Below, in pieces: positions 50,085 through 61,179 of a DNA stretch of 64,000 bases. Made by a program: the position numbers and the translations under genes. The notes under the pieces are model-generated. The model did no database searches and was not told the origin of the DNA. It was given only the letters and a program-made list of their open reading frames with translations. Source of the stretch: Nemertoderma westbladi (taxonomy: Eukaryota > Xenacoelomorpha > Nemertodermatida > Nemertodermatidae); assembly GCA_032718475.1 (NCBI GenBank), contig JAUCBJ010001720.1:1-64000 (forward strand). Reading direction: 5' to 3'. Positions within the stretch are counted from its first letter, which is position 1. Every line of letters starts with the position of its first letter.

Positions 50085-50275
50085 AGGCTAATATTATTAT
50101 CACTTTTTGTTGGGCACAGCTTTGCAAAGTCGTCAATGACGTCCAGGTGGGATCGAACTGGTGACCTCCGGGATGGAAGTCTGACGCTCAAACCATTCTG
50201 CTAGCGGCTCAGGTAAAAGATAGACCTGGAAATACTATCTGATACCTTGTATGTCCGGAATTTACCTCCCCATGG
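50085..50275 (-). mobile_element. SINE-A copy, minus
   Basis: Minus strand: leader from GGACATACAAGGTATCAG, TCTATCTTTTACCTGAGCCG, tRNA-like head CAGAATGGTTTGAGCGTCAG with box B GTTCGATCCCACCTGGACGT, tail GACTTTGCAAAGCTGTGCCC, AACAAAAAG. It is one of the fuller copies and useful for defining the family. Confidence 0.75.
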
Positions 50276-50359
50276 CCTCCCATTTGTCAATACCTCATCT
50301 GCTGCCACTGTGCTCTATCCTACAGTACTTGGCCGTCTTTCACTATTCGCTACAATGAA

Positions 50360-51345
50360 CTACTACTACTACTACAAGGTCGAGCGAACTCGGACAGTGG
50401 AAATGAGATCCTTCCAGGCTTCCCGATTCTCCATAGTTGTCGCAATTTCGTTTCTCCCAAGTTCAGTATCCCTTTCAAGTTGATCTATATATGTTATGGC
50501 CGGTCGTCCACGACTACGCTTTCCATGAGTTGGTTGCCAGAAAAGTAGATCTGGTATGACCTCGTCTTTACTTCGCCAGCAGTGCCCACTGAATCGTAAT
50601 CTGCGTTCACGGAGGGTGGTTGATACAGGTGGTATTGTACCATAAAGCTCGGCGTTTGTCATGTGTTGTCTCCAGCTGATGTTTAGGGCTGCCCTTAGTA
50701 GTCTTGTGTAGCAACCATCAATTCGTTGTTCAGGTGATTTAGTCAGTGTCCAGGTCTCACCCCGTATAAAAATACACTTTCCATTGTGGCTCGAAAGAAC
50801 TTAGTCTTCAGGTGCCTGGAGAGATCTGATTTCCAGATTTTTGATAGAGCTACCCAAGCCTTTGCTTTCCTAACTTCTATGTCCTTTTTGCTACTCTCTA
50901 ACCATGATCCAAGGTACTGGAAGTCGTCAACCTTCCTTAGTTGATTACTATTAATGGTTGTCAAGTTTCCATCAACATTAAAGGTCATGAATATGGTCTT
51001 GGTAGCATTTATATGCAATCCAACCTCCTTAGCAGCCCTCTCCACTTTATTTAGTAGAAGCTGTGCATCTGCTAGGGTATTAGAGAGCAGGTCGATGTCA
51101 TCCGCAAAGTCGGTGTCTGTGACTGTAGTTGCCGGGTATCTAACTTCTGCGTTCTTGAAGTGCGAATCCCAGGTCTTCACCCTTTGTGACTGTCCTCATT
51201 GCGTAATCCAGCACAATTACAAATAGTAATGGTGTTAATGTATCACCTTGCAATACCCCAGCCTGGATTGAGAAAAATTCAGTTTCACCATCTGGTGAGA
51301 GTACCTGCGCTTCTGTGTCACAATATAACAATCCAATGCCAGCAA
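50360..51345 (-). pseudogene. LINE family A reverse transcriptase, frameshifted copy
   Basis: Three minus-strand pieces in different frames make up the RT C-terminal half: [16 protein letters not shown] with FVIVLDYAMRT (51331-51140), [16 protein letters not shown] with [20 protein letters not shown] (51180-50743), and ELYGTIPPVSTTLRERRLRF with HCWRSKDEVIPDLLF (50662-50372). Shifts lie near 51150 and 50750. The 3' end carries (TAG)n at 50360-50378. The 5' end stops at 51345, exactly where SINE-A begins. Confidence 0.88.
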
Positions 51346-51485
51346 TGAGTGGTTAGAGCGTCAGACTTCCAACTCAGAGGTTACCAGTTCGATCCCACCT
51401 GGACGTCATTGCCGACTTTGCAAAGCTGTGCCCAACAAAAGTTATAATATGAAACCACTCATCCTTCACTGATAACACCAATAAT
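51345..51485 (+). mobile_element. SINE-A copy joined to LINE A 5' end
   Basis: GAGTGGTTAGAGCGTCAGAC, CAGTTCGATCCCACCTGGAC (box B), GTCATTGCCGACTTTGCAAA, GCTGTGCCCAACAAAAG. Its first bases directly abut the truncated LINE A (CCAATGCCAGCAAT|GAGTGG). Confidence 0.75.
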
Positions 51486-53500
51486 AATTGCTAAGTGTGT
51501 CAGGAGCGTTACATGAAGGTCCTTTCATGCAACGATTGTTCATGTAATGTGGACGCGTTAAATCAATGGACGCACCATATCGTCCACTGCGTGTAAATGT
51601 TTCTCACATAACAAATTTATGGATTGTTATACCTCATTGGATGCGCAATGAGCTGAAGATAAGGATAAACATTTACTATTTACCTCAAAAAGTAAGATTT
51701 GACAAATGATAATAATGACCTTTTACATGAAGGACGAATCATCGTGTCCGCCATACCTAGCTATAATTTAATTCATATTGATATAAATTTGTTGCAATTA
51801 GCAATACGGTCCTAATTTTGTTACAGTAGACTCTGACAGCTATACTGTATATTAAATTGAGAAAAAATTTAGCTAGCTCATCCACAAGGGAAGTTCGTTT
51901 TCTGTTTCCGTTACATGAAGGAAGCGAAATATGGCCAAATCTGCGGACAGCGCACACTCAGTTATTGAGCTGCTTCACGTTTTAAACATGGATTAATCGA
52001 TACGGACCATATTATTGCATCATTAGTGTCTCCGAACTATTTCCTCTTTCTGGTGATGTATGTGGTGTAGATGTAGGTAGAAAATTGTTCCCTCAACAGT
52101 TAAAAATACAACCCGTACTTTACTTGCGGACATTGAAAAACAGCCGTTTTTTAACATAAATAAATTTAAATTAAGACCCATAATATATTTTCTGTAATTT
52201 GAAAAAAAGTTGACAAAACGTATGGTACTTTGTATTTGTCAAACTTCCAACATTAAGGCACTGAACGACGTCCGGACTGTGTTTGGGGCACTGATTATGA
52301 TGTTTCTTTAAATTTAATGACAAATTTTCAAGCATTATTTTTTTAGACCTGATGCTAGAGCTCCTTATTTAAGGAGGGGAGGGTGCACCCCGTCCTTGAC
52401 TAAAATTTTCATATTTTTTGGTTTTTTTATTGTATTATGTAGTATTAAGCAGAATTTAATGCGGATTTAAAATCTTAAAACTGCTTGGCGGTATCTTTTT
52501 TAGTTCTCGATTTATCGCTGTCTTTCCGTCTGCCAGTTTTCGAAGAGACAAACAGTCCGTTTGAAAGGTTTTTTGAAGATCTAGAAAACTCTCACATTTT
52601 ATGAAAATTTTTGTTCAAATATTATTAAAAAATCGGTTTGGAGTTTTGTAGATTCGAAGATGCTGAAAAGTTGCTTTCAAAAAATTTGGATAAATATTTA
52701 TTACCGCCACAACTCGCCTCTAAAAGAGGTTCTATTAGTGTTGCACTTTGACCCACCCCCCCCCCCCCCCCCCCCCGTTGTCTGAACACAACATAAACGA
52801 AACGGTGGTACCATTTCGGTTGACATACCATGCGGCGTTAGAGCTGTTTAAAAAATATCTGCTATGAGGCACCCTCCCCCGTAACTGGACATTTTTTTTA
52901 ATCAAACAATCCCGTTTTCTGAGGTTCTTTTTATGATTTGAAGTAAAATTTAACGATATATTTAAAGTATAGTTTAGCAAATATGGCTTCCTCGATTCCA
53001 GATGAAAATGTCTACCTGTACACATATGTTGGGAGGGGGGGGGGGGGGGAGTGTAATAAATACTCGTTAAAAATTATTCGCCAATTTAATCAGCAACAAT
53101 AATAAATCCTTATATTACAGAATGCATCGCGCTCCGTGAACACGGAGCTGTACGGCGTGTAATATTTTAATTGAACACAATAAAACAATGAGTTTGCACC
53201 TGGTATTCTAGAATAGCATTAATAATAAACAAGACATGAATAATTTCTGCATTATGTAATTTCTGCCTTAACGAAAATGTAATCTTTAGCAAAAAATAAA
53301 TTCTCCCAATGTCTCTATATTTATAAAAGATTATGAAGTGCAGCACAAAAAGCAAATTATTCACTAGATAGTGACATAAATCCCGCGAAACTTTGTTGTT
53401 ATAAAGTTTATTTTCAAATGCAAACAATAGACAGTGAAATAAACGTTGTATAATTATAAAAAGCAAACTCAACGCTGCATCTTAGTTAGGAAATTACTGA
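51486..53500. other. Repeat-rich non-coding DNA, no gene seen
   Basis: Repeated ACATGAAGG/CATGTAA motifs at 51500-51740 resemble 48885-48975. Poly-C lies at 52756-52776 and poly-G at 53035-53049. Inverted GGGAGGGTGC (52378) and GCACCCTCCC (52869) flank about 500 bp that may be another small TIR element. ORFs across the homopolymers are artefacts. Confidence 0.4.
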
Positions 53501-53855
53501 GTCCGACCTTTTGATGAATTATTTCATAAAGATCCGAAATTAAGCACAATATTAGAACATAATGTTATCTTTATTTGATAAAGATTATGGAATAATCACA
53601 TTCACCTTAAAGAAAGGCCATGGGACAGTTTGACAATAAGTTTCTGTAAAGTACAGTTCATATAATTACAGACCTGACCTAATAATCTAAAGTTTAGTAC
53701 TTATAAAAGACTGCGAACCCTTGTGCACGAGAAGTTGCCTAACATAGTCCCGAGTTCTTACACTCAATCACATCGTGTCGTTGCAAGTCTCCCGTCTCCC
53801 AATTACAAACACCAGTTTCGATATATCGTTAGTCATTAATTGAACATCCGATTAT

Positions 53856-53861
53856 TTTATT
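53856..53861 (-). promoter_or_regulatory. Candidate polyadenylation signal for the Tudor-domain gene
   Basis: TTTATT on plus (AATAAA on minus) about 225 bp beyond the stop codon at 54086. Motif match only. Confidence 0.3.
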
Positions 53862-54085
53862 CTATATTATGGTCTTCTTTAATTGTATTACTATCCGTAC
53901 CGCCTGGAATAAAGAATTAAAAACAAGATAACAGTCAGTCAGTCAGTCAGTATATTATAAAAGATTTTGCCTCCCTTCACTCTCTAAGGCATTGTTGCAC
54001 CTATTTTGTACACCCCCTGCCCCTCCTATATACGCCCCTTTCGCGTTTTTTTTTCATAGTTATAACATTAGGCCCTCATTAATAA

Positions 54086-56247
54086 TTAACCTATAGATTT
54101 AGCGTGGCCTTCTTCAATCATTATAGAGGCCAAGCTCGCAGTTTCTGAGGTAACAATATCCACCAATAAACGAGACCCTAATTCCCCAAAGATTCGTAAC
54201 TGAACCGACTTAGAATCCGAGATCTGGGTAAATAATGCCGTCGATTTTTCGGTCCAACCATCTCCTGCAGAATAAACATAGAAAGTATAGTTACTTGGTA
54301 GGAGAGGTTACCTTTACAAAAACAACAAAAACTGATGCCACGCCACGCGTATATAATGATATATAATAATATACAAATATTTTACACAGTACTATTATAG
54401 TTCTCCAAACTTAATTGCCACATAAAATAATTGGGTAGGTGTAAAACGCGGATCCGGATGCGGATTCCAAAATTATCATTTAAGGGAAAGGAGCAGGTTA
54501 TAGTGGCACGTTATTTTAACCAAAACAATAAACTAAAGTCAATAGAACAGGTTATAGTTTTATTTTTGGAAGTTATAAAAATGTAAAAAAAATCGACTTC
54601 TGTAGGGACAATGTTAAATGTAGAATCCGGATCCGGATCCGCGTCTGACCCAAAATAATTGCATGGTTTTATTAGAAACGGAACTGAATTAGTTTACCTC
54701 CGATATTGAGTGGCTCTAAGTCCGCCAGACTGCAGAGGGTTTCCACGCCGTCTGACTTTAACCGACAGTAGAATTCCGACGGATTTATAATCCTTGTAAC
54801 TACGGCATCCGCTACAACTGCACTGTCAGTGGGTTCAGAAGCTCTGAAATCAAACAGAAAGGTAAAACTTAGAGCAGCTAAAAAACTAAAAAGGTCAGTA
54901 CGGTATTTATTATCGCACTGCCTGGGATTTTAGTACTGAATCAAAAAGCAGATGATCATGTTTTTGTTGTTGTTGAAATTATGAAAAGTATTCATGATGT
55001 GGCTGCCAATTATACAGAGGACGACACCTGCAGCAGTAGGTCGAGCGAGCTCGGGCAGTGGAAATGAGATCCTTCCAGGTTTCCCGATTATCCATAGTAG
55101 TCGCGATTTCGTTTCTCCAGTATACCTTTACAGTTGGTCTAAATACAGAATGTTATAGCCGCGCTTTCTGATGGTTGCCTGAAAAGTAGATTTTACTTTG
55201 CTTCTTTTACTTCAATGCCCACTGATTCTTAATCTGCGTTCACGGAGGGTGGTTGATACAGGTGGTATTGTACCATAGAGCTCGGCGTTTGTTATGTGTT
55301 GTCTCCAGCTGATGTTTAAGGCTGCCCTTAGTAGTCTTCTGTAGTAACCATCGATTCGTTGTTCAAGTGATTTAGTCAATGTCTCACCCTCGTATAAAAA
55401 TACACTTTCCACTGTGGCTCGAAAGAACTTAGTCTTCAGGTTCCTGGAGAGATCTGACTTCCAGATGGTATCCATTATTGATAGAGCTACCCATGCCTTT
55501 GCTTTCCTAACTTCTATGTATTTTATGCTGCTCTATCCATGACCCAATGTACTTAAAGTTGTGAACGTTCTGTAGTTGATTATTATCGATGGACGTACAT
55601 TAAGATTAACGGCACCTAGCTGGACGTATTGCAAGCGCTGCACTGCCGCTGAGGAAATTTTCGAATTAGCTGCATAAAATGTAACGACAAGCTGCAATGC
55701 TGGTAGGCGGTTTTGAAATTGCGTCAGCTGTACCTGCTCGTTCAGCCGGTGCCGCTTCGGGTTGTGGCTAAATCGAAAATGAAGCCTCACTTTTGGTAAA
55801 CAAATCCCACATTGATAATATTCAACATTATTTTCAATAGTAAACAAAATAATGGTGGTAACATATAATAATACAAATATTATTAAATTAGGAAGTATTT
55901 ACTTACATCTCGGTCTGTATGTCTCCATCTCCTTGACCAATATGGGCCGATAGTTTCACTTGAGTTTCTTGGCCTCCATCCCAGTCGGCCCCTGCCCCAT
56001 CCCAGTCGGCCGCTGCCCCATCCACGCCTGAGTCGGCCACAGCCCCATCGGTCTTGTCCCCACCAACCATGTCTCCTTCCGGTTTGCACACATGACGGCC
56101 TTGCAGTTCATCCAACGCAGATGCGCAACACTCGACACACAACTGATCCGAGACCAAGCTGGCATCCACAGCCTCCTCCGAGACCAAGCTGGCATCCCCA
56201 GCCTCGTCAATGTTACCCGAATCACCAAGGCTGGGATCTGGTTCAGC
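54086..56247 (-). CDS. Tudor-domain protein, three 3'-terminal exons (partial)
   Basis: Assembled from complement(55907-56247), complement(54698-54843) and complement(54086-54264). Donors are GAGAT|GTAAGT and ATCGGAG|GTAAAC; acceptors are TATTTAG|GCT, GATTTCAG|A and TTCTGCAG|GA. Phases 2 and 1 agree at both junctions and the frame is open to TAA at 54086. The first exon encodes an acidic Asp/Gly-rich linker (CVECCASALDELQGRHVC, then two ADWDGAG-like repeats). The next two encode VVTRIINPSEFYCRLKSDGV, ETLCSLADLEPLNIGG, DGWTEKSTALFTQI, VQLRIFGELGSRLLVDIV and SIMIEEGHAKSIG, the pattern of an extended Tudor domain as in TDRD/germline proteins, which typically bind dimethyl-arginine. The upstream part of the gene is not found; LINE B starts 400 bp away. 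Confidence 0.8.
54479..54570 (-). repeat. Dispersed repeat R1, minus copy in Tudor-gene intron
   Basis: GGGAAAGGAGCAGGTTATAG, TGGCACGTTATTTTAACCAA, AACAATAAACTAAAGTCAAT matches 13740-13840 in reverse. It is flanked by the palindromic GGATCCGGAT motifs at 54450-54460 and 54627-54638. Confidence 0.7.
55035..55535 (-). pseudogene. LINE family A fragment in Tudor-gene intron
   Basis: Minus strand: [55 protein letters not shown], and the degenerate 3' end. It contains the C-terminal section missing from the 22690-23965 copy. No RT catalytic site remains. Confidence 0.85.
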
Positions 56248-56644
56248 CTAAATATAAAAATTACATTAAGTTTCACAAAATATTTTTAATGTAGTTGGAA
56301 TGAGGTTCAGACAGAACATATTATTTTTGGAATAATTCACGTTCATTATGGTATTCTGGAATTCAAAATACCTTCCTCTACTTTACCTTCATGCCTTCAG
56401 GTTCAGGTGATGTGATACCTTAAATGGGTCACGTGATAGAGGAGATAATTAATATAGTTACTAGATGGTGATGGAAAACTAGGTTTTTGAGGTGTTTGAT
56501 TTTAAACATCTATTACAGGAAGTGTTTTAGAGGCCGTGACCAGTTTAATAACAAAAACAGAAATTGTATCTTTTATATTTTCGTTAACAGAAATATGTTT
56601 TATATTTTCGTTAAAATAAATTATAATTTGATTTAACCTACTAC

Positions 56645-58070
56645 TAGGATCGGCATGCTGCATTGCAGCTGCATTTTTAAGAATGCTGTGCCGGCTTGTC
56701 AACAAAATTGCACCGCCACAACTCCCTATCACCCATGACATTTGCTAGATCATCCGCATCTTTAAGGCCAGTGTCCTTTAAGATGCGTCTCAAGAAAGTC
56801 ATGGGCTGTCCACCATGCTTATTCACTACATGAGGCTGCCAAAGTACAAGATTATGCACTGGCTGGTCCTCACGGCGAAAGCAATGTCCTGCAAAGCGGA
56901 GGCGATTTTGTTCTAGTGTCAAGCTTGGGGGAACCAATGAGACACCTCCAATGTTATATAGTGTCTGGTTGGAGATGTGTGCATTGTACTTGTGCCATCC
57001 AGAGAATTGGTGTCCTCAGCAGTTAGAGCCCAGCATGGACTCCCGTAGAGGAGTACTGGAACTACTGCTGCTCTAAATAATCGGACCTTAAGTTTCCGAT
57101 TAATTCTCGGTGACTTCCAAATCCTGGAAAGCCTATTCAAGGCTGCCCATGCCTTTCCCTTACGTATTCGAAGGTCCTCACCTGACTTCCGGATCCATGA
57201 TCCCAGGTAACAGAAGTCGTCCACATGCTCAAGCATACCATCCTTTGAGCTTATGCTCATCCGATCAGAGACTTGCTGATGACTTTCAAAGTTAATTGTC
57301 AGACTTTTGGTCTTTCTGGAGTTAATAAAAAGACCAACACTAGAAGCAGCATGTTCTAATGAGCTGAGGAGCCGTTGGGCTCCCTCTAATGATTCTGAGA
57401 GTACTCCTAAGTCATCAGCAAAGTCTAGATCAGTTAGGTACTTGGCAGGATTTCCTCGACTTCTGGAGCCAGTAGGTGGAGTTATCATCACCCCATCATC
57501 ATTATAATGATCTAAGGACATGCGTAGAACATAGTTAACCACAATAATGAACAAGAATGGTGCAAGTGTGTCTCCTTGGAGGACGCCCCATAACACTTCA
57601 AATGGTTCTGTGTCACCATCAACAGTAGACACAAATGTTGTTGAACCATCGTATACTGATCTGATTGCTGCAATAATTTCATCAGGAATGCCATATAAGA
57701 CTGAATCAAGGCGAGAGACTGAATCAAAGGCCTTGAAGAAGTCAACAAAGATAACAGCCAGATGCCTGTCTTTCTTTTTTGATAACTCTTCAATTATCCT
57801 TCTAAGTGCCAAAATGGGCTCCATGGTCCCACGACCTTTACGGAACCCATTCTGATTTCCACGGAGCAGTCTCTCAATAGGATCCCTGATGCGATTTAAT
57901 AGAATCCTATTGTATAGCTTTGCAGCAATCGAGATCAATGAGATTCCCCGAAAAGAACCATAGAGTGTTAGGTTACCCTTCTTGGGAACTGGCACCAACT
58001 TATTTGTTTTCATTTCTTGTGGGACTCTTGTTATTCGGTACATGTCTATGGTGGCCGACTGCTGCCACAT
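56645..58070 (-). mobile_element. LINE family B reverse transcriptase (largest copy)
   Basis: The ORF complement(56919-58070) gives 383 residues: KLVPVPKKGNLTLYGSFRGI, IERLLRGNQNGFRKGRGTME, VIFVDFFKAFDSVSR, the catalytic LTDLDFADDLGVLSE and FCYLGSWIRKSGEDLRIRKG, VPVLLYGSPCWALT. A frameshift separates the C-terminal part (56677-56937, RLRFAGHCFRREDQPVHNL). The 3' end is GCAGCATGCCGATCCTAGTA on the minus strand. No endonuclease domain, so it is 5'-truncated. It is related to but distinct from family A. The start MWQQSAT coincides with a GGCAGCAGTCGGCCAC motif repeated at 58614-58629. Confidence 0.9.
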
Positions 58071-58440
58071 AAACCATCAATGTCTAATAAAAATAATCGG
58101 TTAAAAAATCAATAAAAAAATTCAATAAAAAAAATTTCAATAAAAAATTTCAATAAAAAATTTCAATAAAAAATTCAATAAAAAAAATTTCAATAAAAAA
58201 AATTAAAAAAAAATTAAATAAAAAAAAATTCAATAAAAAAATTCAATAAAAAAAATTTCAATAAAAAATTCAATAAAAAAAATTTCAATAAAAAAAATTA
58301 AAAAAAAATTCAATAAAAAAAATTCAATAAAAAAATTCAATAAAAAAAATTTCAATAAAAAAAATTACAAAAAAATTCAATAAAAAAAATTACAAAAAAA
58401 TTCAATAAAAAAATTCAATAAAAAAAATTAAATTACTAAC
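58071..58440. repeat. AT-rich simple-sequence block (CAATAAAAAATTT)n
   Basis: About 340 bp of imperfect 10-17-bp units CAATAAAAAAATTT. No gene. Confidence 0.85.
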
Positions 58441-58882
58441 TTAACTTAATTACTTAATTACTAACTTAATTAATTACTTAAACCCACCGTGGCCTACAGC
58501 TGTCAGGTATTCATTTAATACTAACCACTGCAGTTATATTATACTGTATAGGTGGCAGTACTCGGCCACAGCGAAATAGAAAAAAAAATTGCAAAGTAAA
58601 ATTGAATTCACACGTGGCCGACTGCTGCCAAATACTTTCAAACACATGGAAACATGGCCTACAGCTGCCAAAATGTGTATTTCCTGCAGTATCATTAACT
58701 AACATACTGTTTTGCTGTACCGGTAGGCTTCCAGTATCCTGTAGTTCGAGATTAGTTTCAGTATTCCGGTACTGAAATTCAAGCTACGAGCCTACATCAG
58801 TAGGCCTACATACAAGTAGGCCTACATGCGGCAGCAGTGATCAGGCCCGGGACGGTAGGTAATTTAAGGGTTTCTGCTAATA
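58441..58882. other. Region between LINE B and the integrase ORF
   Basis: Repeated GTGGCCTACAGCTG/GTGGCCGACTGCTGCC motifs at 58492, 58614 and 58668 (also 58050). A palindrome-like CAGTATTCCGGTACTG lies at 58759. No exon recognised; it may contain the 5' end or promoter of the integrase ORF. Confidence 0.4.
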
Positions 58883-60109
58883 ATGGCATGGAATAGTGAT
58901 TATGGTTTAAAATCATTTCTCAGTGAAGCTGTTGCGCAAAATTGGTCTAGAAACGAGTTGCTGCCTGCAGCAAAATCTAAATTTGGTCAGTATCCTTGGT
59001 CAATGAGAAGTTTGGATCGGCGTCTGAAGTTTTTTGAAATCAGTTACATCAATTATAATGTTGATATTCAAACTATTCGCAAGGCTTTAAAGAAGGAGAT
59101 GGAGGGTCCTGGAAAACATTTAGGATATAGAGCCATGAATTTGAAGCTTCGCACTGTTTACAATATATGTGTTCCTCGTGATATTGTATATGAAATAATG
59201 AGAGAAGAGTACCCGGATGTGCTGGAAAAACGACGACTAGAAAACCGTAAACGGGTCCGCACTGGAGCTTTCAATTCAAAGGGTCCTTTGTGGTTAGTAT
59301 CCGGGGATGGGCACGATAAATTGTGCGGTTATCAGAACTCAACATTCCCCTTAGCTATTTATGGTTTCCAAGATTCGTATTCAAGAAAATTATTACTGCT
59401 GAGAGTTATGAAGTCAAACTCCTGTCCTAAGGTTATTTCGCGACTGTATATTGAATTGATTACTACTTTGCAGTATTGCATGCCTGTTTTTCTTCGATTT
59501 GATAAAGGGACTGAAACAACAACAATGGCGATAATGCATTCTTATTTGCATTCGATATCTGATCAAGATGTTGCCGACAAAGATGCGGAGCTAGACCCTA
59601 CGGATTATGTTCGCTTTGGTCCGTCTACGACGAACAAGATAGAACGTTGGTGGCGTGAGCTACACGAAAGGTTTGAACGTTTCTTCAAAACTCAGCTCCG
59701 CTTACTGTTAGAAGATGCATCATATGACTCAACTAACCCCGATGATAGAGAATTGCTAGCTTATGTGTACATACCAATCGTTCAGAGGGAGTGCGATGTC
59801 TTTGTTGATCTGTGGAACTGTCACCGCATGCGGTTTCAGAAGGAACAAACCTTGCCTGCTGGAATTCCTGACCATATCTTTGAAAACCCAGAATATTACG
59901 GTGCCAATCCTATGGGTATTGATGTTAGTATTGATGAACTTGCAGAGGTGATTAATGTTTCTGGTATTGAACTGGAAGGACCGGATGATAAACATACAGA
60001 CACACCCATTCTAACTATGTGCCGAGAAGCAATCCCAAACCCCGAAGAAGTTGAATCTAGACACGCCATGGATGCTTACCGATATTTAAAACGTAAATGG
60101 AAGTGTTAA
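58883..60109 (+). CDS. DDE integrase-core domain protein (transposase-like, intact)
   Basis: 408 residues, single ORF, ATG at 58883, TAA after KRKWKC. The N-terminal 1-130 are basic with a helix-turn-helix look (SMRSLDRRLKFFEIS, KEMEGPGKHLGYRAMN). The rve-like core spans about 133-265: LWLVSGDGHDKLCGY (D142), FPLAIYGFQDSYSRKL, VFLRFDKGTETTTMA (D207), FGPSTTNKIERWWRELHERF (E254), a complete D-64-D-46-E set. The C-terminal part has AYVYIPIVQRECDVFVDLWN and LPAGIPDHIFENP. I recall widespread animal proteins of this type annotated as integrase core domain; no gag, RT or protease is nearby. It is either the transposase of a DNA element whose ends I did not find, or a domesticated gene. Codon use is AT-rich, unlike the GC-richer ASH2L and TRAP1. 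Confidence 0.85.
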   Translation: MAWNSDYGLKSFLSEAVAQNWSRNELLPAAKSKFGQYPWSMRSLDRRLKFFEISYINYNVDIQTIRKALKKEMEGPGKHLGYRAMNLKLRTVYNICVPRDIVYEIMREEYPDVLEKRRLENRKRVRTGAFNSKGPLWLVSGDGHDKLCGYQNSTFPLAIYGFQDSYSRKLLLLRVMKSNSCPKVISRLYIELITTLQYCMPVFLRFDKGTETTTMAIMHSYLHSISDQDVADKDAELDPTDYVRFGPSTTNKIERWWRELHERFERFFKTQLRLLLEDASYDSTNPDDRELLAYVYIPIVQRECDVFVDLWNCHRMRFQKEQTLPAGIPDHIFENPEYYGANPMGIDVSIDELAEVINVSGIELEGPDDKHTDTPILTMCREAIPNPEEVESRHAMDAYRYLKRKWKC

Positions 60110-60150
60110 TTTAATTTTATGACTACCAACCACCTTGATACTGTTAGGAT

Positions 60151-60629
60151 TAGGGCCTGAAGCGGTTAATTCAAATTAACCGGTTAGAAATTTATTAACC
60201 GGTTAACCGGCTTAATGTCCCATTTTGAGGTTTTCAAGTTTTGTTACCATTTTAATTAATGTGTATTTTCCATTGCGATGTTTCAGAAATTCATTTTGTA
60301 CTGTATGCAGCTGTAGGACTACAGTACAGTATACATAACCTATAGTACTGGTGGCTCTATCACAATAGAGCAATAGAGGCACTTAACAGTATTGCAAGTA
60401 GAGACGGATACCTCTTAGCTTAGCTTACATAATAAATATACATACCGGTACTGTAGCTTAAGTTTGGGGAGTGTCAGCGATACTGTGATAATTGTGTATA
60501 CTGTTGTTCTCAATATACAAAATGAGATTTTAAAGATAATTTCAACCTAAAACAAACATTTCTACTTTTTAACCGGTTAATTGGAAATGGTTAACCGGTT
60601 GACGGAAAAATTAACCGCTTCAGGCCCTA
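60151..60629. mobile_element. hAT-type MITE with 8-bp target duplication
   Basis: Perfect 21-bp TIRs start TAGGGCCTGAAGCGGTTAAT at 60151 and end with its reverse complement at 60629. The element is flanked by the direct repeat GTTAGGAT (60143-60150 and 60630-60637). Sub-terminal TTAACCGGTTAA motifs occur near both ends. It is 479 bp with no ORF. 8-bp duplications and TAGGG ends are typical of hAT elements. Confidence 0.93.
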
Positions 60630-60637
60630 GTTAGGAT

Positions 60638-61179
60638 GCTGTATAATATAATTACTATATTATGTTTTAATTTTGTGTTTTATTTGTTTGAATTTAAATT
60701 TGGTAAATGTACCAGATAAGATTTAAATAATGTTTCTTTATATAACTATTTATTTTGGGGTGAGCCACGTAGGTCCAGTTGAGCCTTAGCGTGCTTATTA
60801 GTGAGCCGTCCATCGTCGTCGTCGACATTGTCGTTTTCGAAAATGTTTGAAAGCTAATAAGTCGGTCAATCTTTGATGAAACGGAACCTTAGTTAGCTAC
60901 ATAGTAAACTTCGAAACTTGTTAGTTTATTATTTTTATTAGTTTATTATATTTTTATCACTTTTCTTCCCTAGGATTGGATTGAATTTACTTTTTTCCCG
61001 CGAAAAAAGATTAAATAGAAGTAAATAAAATATTAAAAGGATATTTTTTCGCAAATAAACGAAATGACATTAGTCTTTAGAAATATCTAATTTTAAAAAT
61101 ATTTGGGGGGGTATAATATTGGTCTACATACTTGACATTTCTTGCATATTAGACAGTATATATATGTATATATATATAT
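60638..61179. other. AT-rich DNA, no gene seen
   Basis: A GTGAGCC...TCGTCGTCGTCGAC stretch lies at about 60760-60830. (TA)n lies at 61155-61185. No coding region supported. Confidence 0.5.

Noticed and set aside
55533-55847. 104-codon minus ORF between the LINE A fragment and the Tudor exon
   Set aside because: Low similarity to anything known to me, lies in an intron of the Tudor gene, and its start overlaps LINE remnants.
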